Assembly: GCF_018310345.1 (NCBI RefSeq)
Contig: NZ_JAGXBY010000008.1
Span: forward strand, 64,898 to 128,897
Origin: Ornithinibacillus massiliensis
Lineage (GTDB): Bacteria; Bacillota; Bacilli; Bacillales; Amphibacillaceae
Reading direction: 5' to 3'
DNA length: 64,000 nucleotides
Shown piece by piece: positions 18,338 through 29,738 of this stretch (its first letter is position 1; the number at the start of each line of letters is the position of its first letter). A program made the translations under genes and the position numbers. A model generated the notes under the pieces. It did not search any database. It worked only from the letters and a program-made list of their open reading frames with translations, and was not told where the DNA came from.

Positions 18338-19198
18338 TTGCTCAAAGATCTTTTTAATAAGAAAAAGAAATATGCTTCTATTCCAAGTGAGCAATCAAAA
18401 GTAGATATTCCTGAGGGACTTATGAAAAAATGTGATAATTGTTATAAAATTTTCTATCGTAAAGAGTTATATAACAATTTAAATGTATGTCCTAATTGTG
18501 GACACCATCATCAATTGAATGCCTGGGAACGTATTGATAGTTTATTTGATGCAGACTCATTTGTAGAATGGGATCAAGGAATGATTACGGCCAATCCATT
18601 AGATTTTCCAGATTATGAGAAAAAAATGGAGAGTGACCGGTCTAAAACAGGATTGAATGAAGCGGTTGTGACAGGTAAAGGAACCATTGACGGACAAGCT
18701 ACTGCTTTCGCTGTTATGGATGCTAGATTCAGAATGGGTAGTATGGGCTCTGTAGTAGGTGAAAAGATTGCTAGAGCTATTGAAAAAGCTAGGAAAGAAT
18801 CGCTACCGTTTATCATATTTACAGCTTCTGGTGGTGCAAGAATGCAGGAGGGTGTTTTAAGCTTAATGCAAATGACCAAAACTTCGGTTGCCATCAGTCG
18901 TTTTTCAAAATCAGGTGGCTTAATGATTTCTATCATGACTCATCCAACAACAGGAGGGGTTTCTGCTAGCTTTGCATCGTTAGGAGACTATAACTTTGCC
19001 GAGCCAGGTGCTTTAATAGGCTTTGCTGGTCGCCGTATTATTGAGCAGACGATTCGTGAAAAATTACCAGATGATTTTCAGACAGCAGAATTTCAACTTA
19101 AACATGGTCAATTAGATCAAGTTATCCATCGACAGGATATGAAATATGTATTAGGAACACTTCTAAAGATGCACCAGAAGGGTGGAACTCCTAAATGA
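18338..19198 (+). CDS. accD: Acetyl-CoA carboxylase carboxyltransferase subunit beta
   Basis: About 286 residues. The N-terminal zinc ribbon is CDNC ... CPNC (C-x2-C-x15-C-x2-C), followed by the crotonase-fold carboxyltransferase domain with [12 protein letters not shown] and [11 protein letters not shown]. With AccA it transfers carboxyl from biotin to acetyl-CoA to give malonyl-CoA. The frame is open from 18245, but TTG at 18338 with AAAGGGGG seven bases upstream gives the family-typical [13 protein letters not shown] start. Its end overlaps accA by four bases. Confidence 0.96.
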   Translation: MLKDLFNKKKKYASIPSEQSKVDIPEGLMKKCDNCYKIFYRKELYNNLNVCPNCGHHHQLNAWERIDSLFDADSFVEWDQGMITANPLDFPDYEKKMESDRSKTGLNEAVVTGKGTIDGQATAFAVMDARFRMGSMGSVVGEKIARAIEKARKESLPFIIFTASGGARMQEGVLSLMQMTKTSVAISRFSKSGGLMISIMTHPTTGGVSASFASLGDYNFAEPGALIGFAGRRIIEQTIREKLPDDFQTAEFQLKHGQLDQVIHRQDMKYVLGTLLKMHQKGGTPK

Positions 19199-20148
19199 AG
19201 CAAATACTAGATTTTGAAAAACCAATTGTGAATTTAAAGGAAAAGATTGCAGAGCTTAAGAAATTTACAAGTGAGAGCGATATCGATTTAACCGAGGAGA
19301 TCTCCACGCTAGAGAAACGATTAGCCGATTTAGAAAATGACATTTACGGTAATTTAAAGCCTTGGCAACGCGTTCAAATGGCTAGACATCAAGAGAGACC
19401 TACAACTCTTGATTATATTGCCGAATTGTTTACTGACTTTCTAGAGTTTCATGGTGATCGCACTTATGGGGATGACGAGGCAATTGTATCTGGAATTGCT
19501 TATTACAAAGGCAAACCTATCACAGTAATAGGTCATCAGCGTGGGAAGGATACGAAAGAGAATATTCGTAGAAACTTCGGGATGCCGCATCCAGAAGGCT
19601 ATCGAAAAGCACTACGCCATATGAAGCAAGCAGAGAAATTTAATCGTCCGATTATATGTTTTATTGATACAAAGGGAGCCTATCCAGGAAAGGCAGCAGA
19701 AGAACGTGGTCAAAGTGAAGCCATTGCACGTAACTTAATGGAAATGGCTGGCATTACCGTTCCAATTATTTGTATTGTCATTGGTGAAGGTGGTAGTGGT
19801 GGTGCGTTAGCGCTAGGAGTAGGTGACAGAATTCATATGCTGGAGAACTCTACATACTCCGTTATTTCTCCTGAAGGTGCTGCTGCGTTACTTTGGAAAG
19901 ATGCAGGACTCGCACAAAAGGCTGCTGAGTCGATGAGAATTACCGCGCCTGATTTGTATGAGCTAGGTATTATTGATGAAATTATAGTCGAACCAAAAGG
20001 TGGCGCACACCGTGATATAAAACGGCAAGCTCGCAATATGGATGCTGTTATAGAAAAATCCCTTCAAGAACTTAATGATTTATCAAAGGATGAATTATTA
20101 GAACAACGATGGGAAAAATATAAACAAATTGGCGAATTTATGGAATAG
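19195..20148 (+). CDS. accA: Acetyl-CoA carboxylase carboxyltransferase subunit alpha
   Basis: A 317-residue partner of AccD. An N-terminal helical region (1-75) is followed by the crotonase-fold domain with [18 protein letters not shown] and [12 protein letters not shown], the oxyanion-hole glycines of the family. It overlaps accD (ATGA) as usual. A strong terminator follows. Confidence 0.97.
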   Translation: MKQILDFEKPIVNLKEKIAELKKFTSESDIDLTEEISTLEKRLADLENDIYGNLKPWQRVQMARHQERPTTLDYIAELFTDFLEFHGDRTYGDDEAIVSGIAYYKGKPITVIGHQRGKDTKENIRRNFGMPHPEGYRKALRHMKQAEKFNRPIICFIDTKGAYPGKAAEERGQSEAIARNLMEMAGITVPIICIVIGEGGSGGALALGVGDRIHMLENSTYSVISPEGAAALLWKDAGLAQKAAESMRITAPDLYELGIIDEIIVEPKGGAHRDIKRQARNMDAVIEKSLQELNDLSKDELLEQRWEKYKQIGEFME

Positions 20149-20157
20149 TAAAATAAA

Positions 20158-20206
20158 GGCTGTCTCGATTTGTGGGTAACCCATTAAATCGGAGACATCC
20201 TTTTTT
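20158..20206 (+). terminator. Terminator after accA
   Basis: GGCTGTCTCGATTT (20158-20171) pairs with AAATCGGAGACATCC (20186-20200) and is followed by TTTTTT. Confidence 0.85.
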
Positions 20207-20315
20207 ATTGTTGGTGATTAGTATAACGCATTTGTAATGTGTTTTACTTATTGAGGCGTATGGAAACATTAAGTAAAGCATATTTAAAATAACTTGTAAA
20301 TTTCGGTGTTTTTAA

Positions 20316-20344
20316 TTGATATTTTAGGGTTTTAGCCGTATCTT
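20316..20344 (+). promoter_or_regulatory. Candidate promoter of pfkA-pyk
   Basis: TTGATA (20316-20321), a 17-base spacer and TATCTT (20339-20344). The remaining 246-base interval between the accA terminator and pfkA is AT-rich and holds no other feature I can name. Confidence 0.4.
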
Positions 20345-20437
20345 TTAAATGAGGCAAGCAGATCAGCTGGATCTTTTCACTCTAATCTAACCGTACTAAT
20401 TCGAGTTATCAAGCGCATACTAAAAGTGACAATATAA

Positions 20438-21412
<975 letters not shown>

Positions 21413-21431
21413 TTAGTAGGAGGATTTTATA

Positions 21432-23192
21432 ATGAGAAGAACAAAAATAGTATGTACAATCGGACCAGCTTCCGAATCTGTCGAAACATTAGTAGAGTTA
21501 ATTAATGCTGGAATGAATGTAGCTCGTCTGAACTTTTCCCACGGGGATTATCAAGAACATGGTGCACGTATAAAAAATATTAGAGAAGCTGCCAAACAAA
21601 CTGGTAAAACAGTTGCTATTCTATTAGATACAAAAGGACCTGAAATAAGAACAGGTACATTTAAAGAAGGCCAAGCAGAATTAGTTCAAGGAAATTCAGT
21701 ATATATTTCGATGAACGAGGTTGAAGGAACAGCGGAGCGCTTTTCTATTACGTACCCAGGTTTAATTGATGATGTTCAGGTTGGTTCCAAAATTTTATTA
21801 GATGATGGTCTTATTGAATTGCAAGTAGAGGAAATCGACCACCAAAATAAAGAACTGAAAACTGTAGCACTTAACTCTGGATTAATTAAAAATAAAAAAG
21901 GTGTAAATGTACCAAATGTAGCGGTTAACCTACCAGGTATTACGGATAAAGATGCGAAGGATATCGAATTTGGTATCGAACAAGATGTAGATTTTATTGC
22001 AGCATCTTTTGTTCGCAGACCTTCTGACATTCTTGAGATTAAAGAATTATTGGAAAAACACAATGCAGCTCATATTCAAATCATTCCTAAAATCGAAAAC
22101 CAAGAGGGTGTAGATAATATTGATAGCATCCTTGAAGTTAGTGATGGGCTAATGGTAGCGCGTGGGGATTTAGGTGTGGAAATTCCAGCTGAAGATGTAC
22201 CTCTAGTACAGAAAAAATTAATTAGAAAATGTAATACTGCAGGAAAGCCTGTTATTACAGCTACACAAATGCTTGATTCCATGCAACGTAATCCACGTCC
22301 TACAAGAGCAGAAGCATCAGACGTAGCAAACGCAATCTTTGATGGTACGGATGCCATTATGCTTTCTGGCGAAACAGCGGCAGGTAATTACCCAGTCGAA
22401 TCCGTTCAAACTATGAATAACATTGCTGAGAAAACAGAAACAGCATTAGATCATCAATCAATTCTAAAAAATCGTAGTGAATCTGTTGATATGACGATAA
22501 CAGATGCGATTAGTCAGTCCGTTACGCATACTGCGATGAATCTATCTGTAAGTGCAATTATTACTCCTACAGAAAGTGGACATACAGCACGTATGATTGC
22601 TAAATACCGACCAAAAGCACCGATTATTGCCGTAACGTATAGTGACCGTGTTAATCGTCAACTTTCATTAGTATGGGGAGTTCTTCCAATTACAGGTGAA
22701 AAAGCCGGCTCAACAGATGAAATGCTTGATGTTGCAATTGATCTTGGCCTACAAGCTAACCTATTAAAACGTGGTGATCGTGTTGTGATTACGGCTGGTG
22801 TTCCGGTTGGAGAGACTGGCACAACAAACATCATGAAAGTCCATATTATTGGCGATGTTGTAGCAAAAGGACAAGGTATCGGAAAGAAGAGTGCATATGG
22901 AAAAGCGGTAATTGTTAAAAATACCGAAGAAGCACTTCAAAAAGTACATGAAGGTGATATCATCGTTACCTATGGAACAGATCGTGAAATGATGCCTGCC
23001 ATTGAGAAAGCTGCTGGTATTATAACATTAGAAGGTGGACTTACTTCCCACGCTGCTGTTGTAGGATTAAGCTTAGGTATACCGGTTATCGTAGGAGTGG
23101 ATAATGCATTCGATCTACTTAAAGATGGTGAAGATATCACCATCGATAGTACGAAGGGTGACATTTATCGAGGTCATGCCGGCGTTTTATAG
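21432..23192 (+). CDS. pyk: Pyruvate kinase with C-terminal PEP-utiliser domain
   Basis: A 586-residue pyruvate kinase. The barrel carries RLNFSHGD, the catalytic lysine segment [10 protein letters not shown] and [12 protein letters not shown]. The C-terminal extra domain (about 480-586) is the mobile PEP-utilising domain found in Bacillaceae and Geobacillus enzymes, with the TSHAAVVG histidine motif. It converts PEP and ADP to pyruvate and ATP. A terminator follows. Confidence 0.97.
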   Translation: MRRTKIVCTIGPASESVETLVELINAGMNVARLNFSHGDYQEHGARIKNIREAAKQTGKTVAILLDTKGPEIRTGTFKEGQAELVQGNSVYISMNEVEGTAERFSITYPGLIDDVQVGSKILLDDGLIELQVEEIDHQNKELKTVALNSGLIKNKKGVNVPNVAVNLPGITDKDAKDIEFGIEQDVDFIAASFVRRPSDILEIKELLEKHNAAHIQIIPKIENQEGVDNIDSILEVSDGLMVARGDLGVEIPAEDVPLVQKKLIRKCNTAGKPVITATQMLDSMQRNPRPTRAEASDVANAIFDGTDAIMLSGETAAGNYPVESVQTMNNIAEKTETALDHQSILKNRSESVDMTITDAISQSVTHTAMNLSVSAIITPTESGHTARMIAKYRPKAPIIAVTYSDRVNRQLSLVWGVLPITGEKAGSTDEMLDVAIDLGLQANLLKRGDRVVITAGVPVGETGTTNIMKVHIIGDVVAKGQGIGKKSAYGKAVIVKNTEEALQKVHEGDIIVTYGTDREMMPAIEKAAGIITLEGGLTSHAAVVGLSLGIPVIVGVDNAFDLLKDGEDITIDSTKGDIYRGHAGVL

Positions 23193-23202
23193 GACAAATT
23201 AA

Positions 23203-23231
23203 AAGAAGGGATACAAGCTCCCTTCTTTTTT
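23203..23231 (+). terminator. Terminator after pyk
   Basis: AAGAAGGG (23203-23210) pairs with CCCTTCTT (23220-23227), followed by a T-run. Confidence 0.8.
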
Positions 23232-23261
23232 CCTATCCTAATATACGAAAGGAAGATATGG

Positions 23262-23651
23262 ATGAGATGGTTATTACTAGCATTTTTGATTATTTCTGCT
23301 GCTGAAATAGGTGTTCTAGTATGGGCTGGAAGCTTAATTGGCCCATGGTGGGTAGTGGTAATTATTCTATTAACAGGATTTATTGGTGTCTCTTTAGCAA
23401 AAAGAGAAGGTCTGGAAACCTGGAAACGTGCACAATATTCCATGCAATATGGTCAAGTGCCGGCTAAAGAACTATTAGATGGTATATGTATATTAATTGG
23501 TGGAGTATTTTTATTTTCCCCAGGTTTTATAACAGATATTGCAGGATTTATTTTAGTGTTACCGCAAACGAGGAGGTACTTTAAATTAATGCTCGGTAGA
23601 TTGATAAAAAAACTAATTGATAGCAAGACAATCATTATTAATCGAAGATAG
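23262..23651 (+). CDS. fxsA: FxsA family membrane protein
   Basis: A 129-residue inner-membrane protein with helices near residues 4-22, 24-44 and 72-95. It has the family features EIGVLVWAGSLIGPWW and GGVFLFSPGFITDIAGFILVLPQTR. FxsA in E. coli relieves phage T7 exclusion by the F plasmid; in Bacilli (YtzA) the role is unknown. Downstream of pyk as in B. subtilis, and convergent with ytvI four bases away. Confidence 0.88.
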   Translation: MRWLLLAFLIISAAEIGVLVWAGSLIGPWWVVVIILLTGFIGVSLAKREGLETWKRAQYSMQYGQVPAKELLDGICILIGGVFLFSPGFITDIAGFILVLPQTRRYFKLMLGRLIKKLIDSKTIIINRR

Positions 23652-23654
23652 TAG

Positions 23655-24776
23655 CTATCCTTTTATAAATTGAATCATTTTCGTAAAAATTCCAGATTGG
23701 TAGAGCACATATATCGTAATCAAAATGATAGGTGCAAATAATACACCACCGAAGCCCCATATTTGTATCGTGACAAACAAGATCATTAGGCTAACCAATG
23801 GATTAATTCCAATACTGGCAGATAGAATTTTAGGTTCTATAAATTGCCTTGTAATAATAACGGTCATGTAAAGAATACTAAGCGGTATAGTATTTGAATA
23901 ATCCCCGGTTAAAAATGAGTATATAATCCATGGAACAAAAATAACACCAGTTCCAATAACAGGAAGTAAGTCAACAAGTGCGGCAATGGCGGCAATTGTT
24001 AAAGCATGTTCGCTTCCGATAATGAGTAATCCAATATAAATAATCAAAGCAGATATGAATATTAGAATAAATTGTGCGCGTAGATACCCTGTAAAAGCCT
24101 TTTTGATTCCTTTCTGTAAATCATAGATAAAGGAAAGAATATTCGTTGGAAGCAGTTTAGTTAATAGATTCGTTATATTACGCCAATCGTTTACAATCAT
24201 GAATGTTGCAAGTACAATAAAAATAAAAATAGTCAAGGAACCTGGAAATTTACTGACTACTTCTGGTATTTGAATAAGAATAGATTGAAGAAATATCGTT
24301 CCACCATTAGCTAAGTTCTCAAGAAAATTTACTAAATTTTCTTGAATCGCTGTTTGGTGTGATTCATCCAATGATTCAAAATAGGAAGCAATAGTTTGAT
24401 AGAGTGGTAAAATATGGTCATTAATCATATTTTCCATTAAATCAATAAATGACTGGAAGTAAATCGGCAGTTTTTCCATTAAATAAATGGTACCTTGTAT
24501 AACCTCGTTCACAATCACAACAACAATCCCAATAAAAAATAGAAATATCGTGATGATAACGGTTAAAGTTGCTATGGTTCTAGGTAGTTTCCATTTGGTT
24601 TCAATGAAAGATACCAATGGGCTAAGAAACACTGCGATAATAAATGCAATTATAAAAGGATAAATATAACCAATAGTCATTTTTATAGCAAAGAATATGA
24701 TGAATAGAAGTGCTAAAAGAAAGACTCCTCTGAGAATTGGATCCAATAATTGCTTGTACAATTCTAACGACCCCAT
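23655..24776 (-). CDS. ytvI: AI-2E transporter family protein YtvI
   Basis: A 373-residue polytopic protein of the AI-2E/PerM family. It has about seven to eight membrane helices in the family pattern: a hydrophobic pair near 15-55, one near 68-90, one near 165-185 and a C-terminal cluster from 230. It carries the conserved ALVDLLPVIGTGVIFVPW motif. The pyk-fxsA-ytvI-citZ order matches B. subtilis YtvI, annotated as a sporulation membrane protein. No good ribosome site is visible before the ATG, so the start is uncertain. The partner gene ytwI of B. subtilis is absent here. Confidence 0.82.
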   Translation of the reverse strand: MGSLELYKQLLDPILRGVFLLALLFIIFFAIKMTIGYIYPFIIAFIIAVFLSPLVSFIETKWKLPRTIATLTVIITIFLFFIGIVVVIVNEVIQGTIYLMEKLPIYFQSFIDLMENMINDHILPLYQTIASYFESLDESHQTAIQENLVNFLENLANGGTIFLQSILIQIPEVVSKFPGSLTIFIFIVLATFMIVNDWRNITNLLTKLLPTNILSFIYDLQKGIKKAFTGYLRAQFILIFISALIIYIGLLIIGSEHALTIAAIAALVDLLPVIGTGVIFVPWIIYSFLTGDYSNTIPLSILYMTVIITRQFIEPKILSASIGINPLVSLMILFVTIQIWGFGGVLFAPIILITIYVLYQSGIFTKMIQFIKG

Positions 24777-25076
24777 TTATATAAATATATCTATCTAACT
24801 ATATGTTCGAAAAGACAAGAATATTAATAGTTATCGAAGGAACAGAGTAGTTTGCTGTAAGCTTTACAATAATCGTCGTTATTAGGTAAACAATATTCTT
24901 ATAATAATTATTTGCAGAAAATTAAACGGTTTCATTTCACATTGCTTTCAAAATACTTTATAATTGGTTTTGGGGATGACAATATCCGATTATTTTACTA
25001 GGAAATTGTCTAAATAATTTAACATTATCTTTCGCTTAATGTTAGAACAATATAGAAAAAGGAGAGGGTTTTATCT
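24777..25076. promoter_or_regulatory. Divergent ytvI/citZ regulatory interval
   Basis: This 300-base interval has no open frame. A TATAAT box lies at 24959-24964 with a weak TTTCAC 18 bases upstream, a candidate citZ promoter. AAACGGTTTCAT just before it resembles half of a CcpA cre site but is one base short of the consensus. Nothing else is clear. Confidence 0.35.
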
Positions 25077-26192
25077 ATGACAGCAACGAAAGGTCTTGAA
25101 GGGGTTGTAGCAACACAATCATCAATTAGTTCTATCATTGATGACCAACTAACTTATGTAGGTTACAAGATTGATGATTTAGCAGAGAATTCAAGCTTTG
25201 AAGAAGTAGTTTATTTATTATGGAATTTGAAATTACCGACAATCGCTGAATTAGAAGCCTTTAAAAAAGAACTTGCCGACAATATGGAAGTTCCAGAAGC
25301 GGTATTAGATCATTTACGCTCTTATGATTTGTCTAAAGTACACCCTATGGCAGCATTAAGAACATCTATTTCTCTACTAGGTTTATACGATGAAGAAGCA
25401 GATGTAATGGAAGAGGAAGCTAATCGACGTAAGGCAGTTCGTATACAAGCAAAGATTGCAACAATCGTGGCGGCATTTTCTCGAATAAGACAAGGTAAAG
25501 ACCCTGTTAAACCATTAAAAGATGTAAGCTATGCAGAAAACTTTTTATATATGTTAAATGGCGAAAAACCAAATGAAATAGAAATCGAAGCAATTAATAA
25601 AGCGTTAGTATTACATGCTGATCACGAACTCAATGCATCTACATTCACTGCTAGAGTTTGTGTTGCAACATTATCAGATATGTATTCTGGTATTACTGCT
25701 GCAATTGGTGCATTAAAAGGTCCATTGCATGGTGGGGCAAATGAGCGTGTGATGAAAATGCTAACGGAAATCGGTACAGAAGATAATGCTATCCCGTATA
25801 TTAAAGAAAAATTAGAAAACAAAGAAAAAATCATGGGTATGGGACACCGCGTTTATCGTAATGGTGATCCTAGAGCTAAGCATCTACAAAAGATGTCTAA
25901 AGAATTGACAGCCCTTACTGGTCAAGAAAAATGGTATAATATGTCTGTAGCAATCGAGGACTATATTAAACAAGAAAAAGGTCTACCAGCAAATGTAGAT
26001 TTCTATTCTGCTTCGATGTATCATAGTTTAGGGATTGATCATGATCTATTTACACCAATTTTCGCTATGAGTCGTGTGTCTGGTTGGGTTGCACATATAT
26101 TAGAACAATATTCGAATAATCGTTTAATCCGTCCACGTGCAGAATATGTAGGACCGAATACCCAACAATATATCCCACTTGAAAATCGTTAA
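25077..26192 (+). CDS. citZ: Citrate synthase
   Basis: A 371-residue type I citrate synthase condensing oxaloacetate and acetyl-CoA. The active-site histidines lie in HADHELNAST and MGMGHRVYR, and the aspartate lies in the DFYSASMYHSLGI region. It heads the citZ-icd-mdh cluster typical of Bacilli. GGAGAGGG precedes the ATG. A perfect hairpin separates it from icd. Confidence 0.97.
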   Translation: MTATKGLEGVVATQSSISSIIDDQLTYVGYKIDDLAENSSFEEVVYLLWNLKLPTIAELEAFKKELADNMEVPEAVLDHLRSYDLSKVHPMAALRTSISLLGLYDEEADVMEEEANRRKAVRIQAKIATIVAAFSRIRQGKDPVKPLKDVSYAENFLYMLNGEKPNEIEIEAINKALVLHADHELNASTFTARVCVATLSDMYSGITAAIGALKGPLHGGANERVMKMLTEIGTEDNAIPYIKEKLENKEKIMGMGHRVYRNGDPRAKHLQKMSKELTALTGQEKWYNMSVAIEDYIKQEKGLPANVDFYSASMYHSLGIDHDLFTPIFAMSRVSGWVAHILEQYSNNRLIRPRAEYVGPNTQQYIPLENR

Positions 26193-26217
26193 GCAATATA
26201 CTATGAATCTCGTTAGT

Positions 26218-26246
26218 AATAATAGCCGGTACCTCCGGCTATTATT
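26218..26246 (+). promoter_or_regulatory. Perfect hairpin between citZ and icd
   Basis: AATAATAGCCGG (26218-26229) pairs with CCGGCTATTATT (26235-26246) around a TACCT loop. There is only a short T-pair after it, so partial termination or mRNA stabilisation between the cistrons is more likely than full termination. Confidence 0.6.
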
Positions 26247-26281
26247 CCGATAAGCTACTAGAAAACTAGGAGGAATTATTT

Positions 26282-27553
26282 ATGACACAAGGAGAAAAAA
26301 TTGTAGTAGAGAATGGTAAATTAAATGTACCAAACCAACCTGTCATTCCATTTATCGAAGGGGACGGTACTGGTCCTGATATTTGGGCAGCAGCTAGTCG
26401 TGTATTAGAAGCAGCAGTTGAAAAAGCTTATAATGGTACAAAGAAAATTGAATGGTTAGAAGTTTATGCTGGTGAAAAAGCATTCAATAAAACTGGTGAA
26501 TGGTTACCACAAGAAACTCTAGATAAAATTGATGAGTACAAAATTGCTATCAAAGGTCCACTTACTACACCAATAGGTGGAGGAATTCGTTCTTTAAACG
26601 TAGCACTACGTCAAGAGCTAGATCTATTCACTTGCCTACGTCCAGTACGTTATTTCGAAGGAGTTCCATCTCCAGTTAAACGTCCTGAAGATGTAGATAT
26701 GGTAATCTTCCGTGAAAACACTGAAGATATTTATGCTGGTATTGAATGGCAAAAGGGCTCTGACGAAGTGAAGAAAGTAATTGACTTCCTAAAAAATGAA
26801 ATGGGAGTACATAAAATTCGCTTCCCTGAAACATCTGGTATTGGTATTAAACCAGTTTCAGAGGAAGGTACAAAACGTCTTGTACGTGCAGCTATCGAGT
26901 ATGCATTAAATGAAGGACGTAAAAGTGTCACATTAGTTCACAAAGGTAATATCATGAAGTTTACAGAAGGTGCTTTTAAAGGTTGGGGATATGAAGTTGC
27001 TGAAGATGAGTTCGGTGATAAAGTATTCACATGGGCACAATATGATCGTATTGTGGAAGAACAAGGTAAAGATGCTGCAAATAAAGCACAAGATCAAGCA
27101 GTTGCTGCAGGTAAGATTATTGTTAAAGATGCCATTGCGGATATCTTCTTACAACAAGTTCTTACTCGTCCAACAGAATTTGATGTAGTGGCAACGATGA
27201 ACCTTAATGGAGATTACATCTCTGATGCGCTTGCTGCACAAGTTGGTGGTATAGGGATTGCACCTGGAGCAAACATTAACTATAATACAGGTCATGCTAT
27301 TTTCGAGGCAACACATGGTACTGCACCTAAATATGCTGGCTTAGATAAAGTGAATCCTTCTTCTGTTATCCTCTCTGGTGTATTAATGCTTGAACATCTT
27401 GGATGGAGAGAAGCAGCGGATTTAATTACGAAGGCAATGGACCAAACAATTGCTTCTAAAGTTGTAACCTATGACTTTGCTCGTCTAATGGAAGGCGCTA
27501 CAGAAGTGAAATGTTCTGAGTTTGCCAATGAATTAATTAAGAACATGGACTAG
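26282..27553 (+). CDS. icd: Isocitrate dehydrogenase (NADP)
   Basis: A 423-residue enzyme converting isocitrate to 2-oxoglutarate. It has [13 protein letters not shown] at the N-terminus, the substrate serine in [17 protein letters not shown], and [15 protein letters not shown] and the C-terminal [11 protein letters not shown] cofactor loop. Length and motifs fit the B. subtilis/E. coli type. Ribosome site AGGAGG-like. It lies between citZ and mdh. Confidence 0.97.
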   Translation: MTQGEKIVVENGKLNVPNQPVIPFIEGDGTGPDIWAAASRVLEAAVEKAYNGTKKIEWLEVYAGEKAFNKTGEWLPQETLDKIDEYKIAIKGPLTTPIGGGIRSLNVALRQELDLFTCLRPVRYFEGVPSPVKRPEDVDMVIFRENTEDIYAGIEWQKGSDEVKKVIDFLKNEMGVHKIRFPETSGIGIKPVSEEGTKRLVRAAIEYALNEGRKSVTLVHKGNIMKFTEGAFKGWGYEVAEDEFGDKVFTWAQYDRIVEEQGKDAANKAQDQAVAAGKIIVKDAIADIFLQQVLTRPTEFDVVATMNLNGDYISDALAAQVGGIGIAPGANINYNTGHAIFEATHGTAPKYAGLDKVNPSSVILSGVLMLEHLGWREAADLITKAMDQTIASKVVTYDFARLMEGATEVKCSEFANELIKNMD

Positions 27554-27576
27554 TTAACATCAAGGAGGCCTAACAA

Positions 27577-28515
27577 ATGGGAAACAAGCGCAAAAAAATA
27601 TCAGTAATAGGATCAGGATTTACCGGTACGACAACCGCGTTGATGCTCGCTCAAAAAGAGCTTGGGGATATTGTTCTAGTAGACATACCTAACATGGAGA
27701 ATCCAACAAAGGGTAAAGCGCTTGACATGCTAGAAGCAAGCCCAGTACAAGGTTTTGATGCGAATATTATCGGGACGTCTAATTATGAGGATACGAGGGA
27801 TTCAGATTTAGTAATTATCACGGCTGGTATTGCTAGAAAGCCTGGCATGAGTAGGGATGACTTAGTGAATACTAACGCTAAAATTATGAAATCTGTCACG
27901 CAAGAGATTGTGAAGTATTCGAAAGATACGATAATCATCGTGCTAACCAATCCTGTTGATGCGATGACCTATACGGTATTTAATGAGTCTGGCTTCCCGA
28001 AAGAACGAGTTATCGGTCAATCAGGAGTATTAGACACAGCTCGTTTCCGTACATTTGTTGCTAAGGAGTTAAATTTATCAGTTAAAGATATTACCGGTTT
28101 TGTTTTAGGCGGCCATGGTGATGATATGGTACCATTAATTCGTTACTCCTATGCAGGTGGAATTCCACTAGAAAAGTTAATACCTAAGGATCGATTAGAT
28201 GAAATTGTACAACGCACTCGTACTGGTGGTGGTGAAATCGTCAACCTTTTAGGTAATGGTAGTGCCTATTATGCACCTGCAGCATCTTTAACAGTTATGG
28301 CAGAGGCCATCCTAAAAGACCAACGCCGCGTACTACCATCCATCGCTTACTTAGAGGGTGAATATGGATATAACGATATTTACTTAGGTGTGCCTACCAT
28401 TCTAGGTGGAAATGGAATTGAACAGATTATCGAATTAGATTTAACGGAAGATGAAAAAGCGGCTTTAGATAAATCTGCTAATTCCGTTAAACACGTTTTA
28501 GAGGTATTACAATAA
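27577..28515 (+). CDS. mdh: Malate dehydrogenase
   Basis: A 312-residue LDH-like malate dehydrogenase. The NAD site is [14 protein letters not shown], the substrate arginines lie in the [14 protein letters not shown] loop (the MDH-type loop) and the catalytic histidine in GGHGDDMV. It oxidises malate to oxaloacetate. Third gene of the citZ-icd-mdh set, with a strong AAGGAGG site and a terminator downstream. Confidence 0.97.
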   Translation: MGNKRKKISVIGSGFTGTTTALMLAQKELGDIVLVDIPNMENPTKGKALDMLEASPVQGFDANIIGTSNYEDTRDSDLVIITAGIARKPGMSRDDLVNTNAKIMKSVTQEIVKYSKDTIIIVLTNPVDAMTYTVFNESGFPKERVIGQSGVLDTARFRTFVAKELNLSVKDITGFVLGGHGDDMVPLIRYSYAGGIPLEKLIPKDRLDEIVQRTRTGGGEIVNLLGNGSAYYAPAASLTVMAEAILKDQRRVLPSIAYLEGEYGYNDIYLGVPTILGGNGIEQIIELDLTEDEKAALDKSANSVKHVLEVLQ

Positions 28516-28525
28516 ATGAGAAGGA

Positions 28526-28556
28526 GAGCTTCATTCTACGCGAATGGAGCTCTTTT
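28526..28556 (+). terminator. Terminator after mdh
   Basis: GAGCTTCATTC pairs with GAATGGAGCTC (one G-T pair), followed by TTTT. Confidence 0.75.
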
Positions 28557-28604
28557 ATGTTTTAGTAAAGCGAGGAATAATTAAGTGAGGTTAAATGTTA
28601 CCGG

Positions 28605-28865
28605 TTGAGTTTATTTGAGAGGAAGGTAGTTACTTTAAGATGTCTACAGCTCTGTTACGTGTTCCTAGGCACATATAATATTTTGCTATTAGATGAGCAA
28701 TCTAACTTTTTAGATATTCACACTCTGGAAGTTTTAGAACATTTTATGCTCGCTTATAAAGGAACCATCATCTTTGTTACCCATGATCAAACCTTTATGG
28801 AACGTATCGTAGAGATGAAATTTGATATTGACCCAGTAAAAAGAATAATAAAACCAGATATGTAA
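28605..28865 (+). pseudogene. C-terminal remnant of an ABC-F type ATPase
   Basis: An 86-codon frame that holds only the end of an ABC-F ATPase. The signature motif is decayed (LSLFERK where LSGGERT-type is expected). A Walker B-like ILLLDEQSNFLDIHTLEVLEHFM follows, with Gln for the invariant Pro of DEP, and then the H-loop VTHDQTFMERI. There is no Walker A and no first ATPase half. The nearest relatives are antibiotic-resistance or translation-factor ABC-F proteins of Bacillaceae. It lies between mdh and phoP, where B. subtilis has no such gene, so it is probably a relic of an inserted resistance gene. Confidence 0.75.
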
Positions 28866-29045
28866 TATGTTTTTATGGTAATGTATTAGTAGGGTGTTTA
28901 ATCCATATAAATGATTAGAGGATCCTACAACAGCATTGTGTAAAGATTTATTTACAATAGCTATCCATTATTTAATTTATACTGATTTCATTGTAATATG
29001 AAGATAAGGAAAATGGTAGCATAGAAGAAATGGGGAATTGATATC

Positions 29046-29738
29046 ATGAATGAACATGTTCTTATTGTAGATGATGAAATGTCTATCGTAACATTACTAA
29101 AATTCAATCTCGAGAAAGCTGGATTTACAACAGATGTTGCCTATGACGGACTGGAAGCAATTCGGAAAGCGGATAAGAATACATATGATTTTATTATTCT
29201 AGATTTAATGCTTCCAGAAATGGATGGAATTGAAGTCTGTAAGCATTTAAGAAGAAATCATATTGATACACCCGTTTTAATGTTAACTGCTAGAGATGAA
29301 GAGTTTGATAAAGTACTAGGGTTAGAAATAGGTGCGGATGATTATTTAACCAAGCCATTTAGTCCAAAGGAAGTAATTGCGAGAATTAAAGCAATCTTAA
29401 GACGGACCAATGTAACTGTAACGAGTAATGTGAAAAATATAAAAGTAGGAGAATTAACGATTTTCCCTGAGCGGTATGAAGCAGAGAAGAATAATCAGGT
29501 GCTTAGTTTTACACGAAAAGAATTTGAGCTATTACATTATTTAGCAACACACAAGGATAAAGTGTTATCAAGAGATCAATTATTATCTGCTGTTTGGGAT
29601 TATGATTTTGTTGGAGATACTCGTATTGTCGATGTTCATGTTAGTCATCTAAGAGAAAAAATTGAACCCAATACGAAAAAGCCGATTTACATTAAAACAA
29701 TTCGTGGATTGGGTTATAAGATGGAGGATCCAACGTGA
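29046..29738 (+). CDS. phoP: Phosphate response regulator PhoP
   Basis: A 230-residue OmpR-family regulator. The receiver has the acidic pair DD at 9-10, the phosphorylated Asp53 and Lys near TKPF. The winged helix at the C-terminus shows FTRKEFELLHYL and HVSHLREKIEPN. The mdh-phoP-phoR-polA order identifies it as PhoP of the phosphate-starvation system. The start has a GGGGA-type site. It overlaps phoR (GTGA). Confidence 0.92.
   Translation: MNEHVLIVDDEMSIVTLLKFNLEKAGFTTDVAYDGLEAIRKADKNTYDFIILDLMLPEMDGIEVCKHLRRNHIDTPVLMLTARDEEFDKVLGLEIGADDYLTKPFSPKEVIARIKAILRRTNVTVTSNVKNIKVGELTIFPERYEAEKNNQVLSFTRKEFELLHYLATHKDKVLSRDQLLSAVWDYDFVGDTRIVDVHVSHLREKIEPNTKKPIYIKTIRGLGYKMEDPT

Noticed and set aside
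24925..24945. CcpA cre site before citZ
   Set aside because: The centre is one base short of the 14-base consensus; too weak to call.
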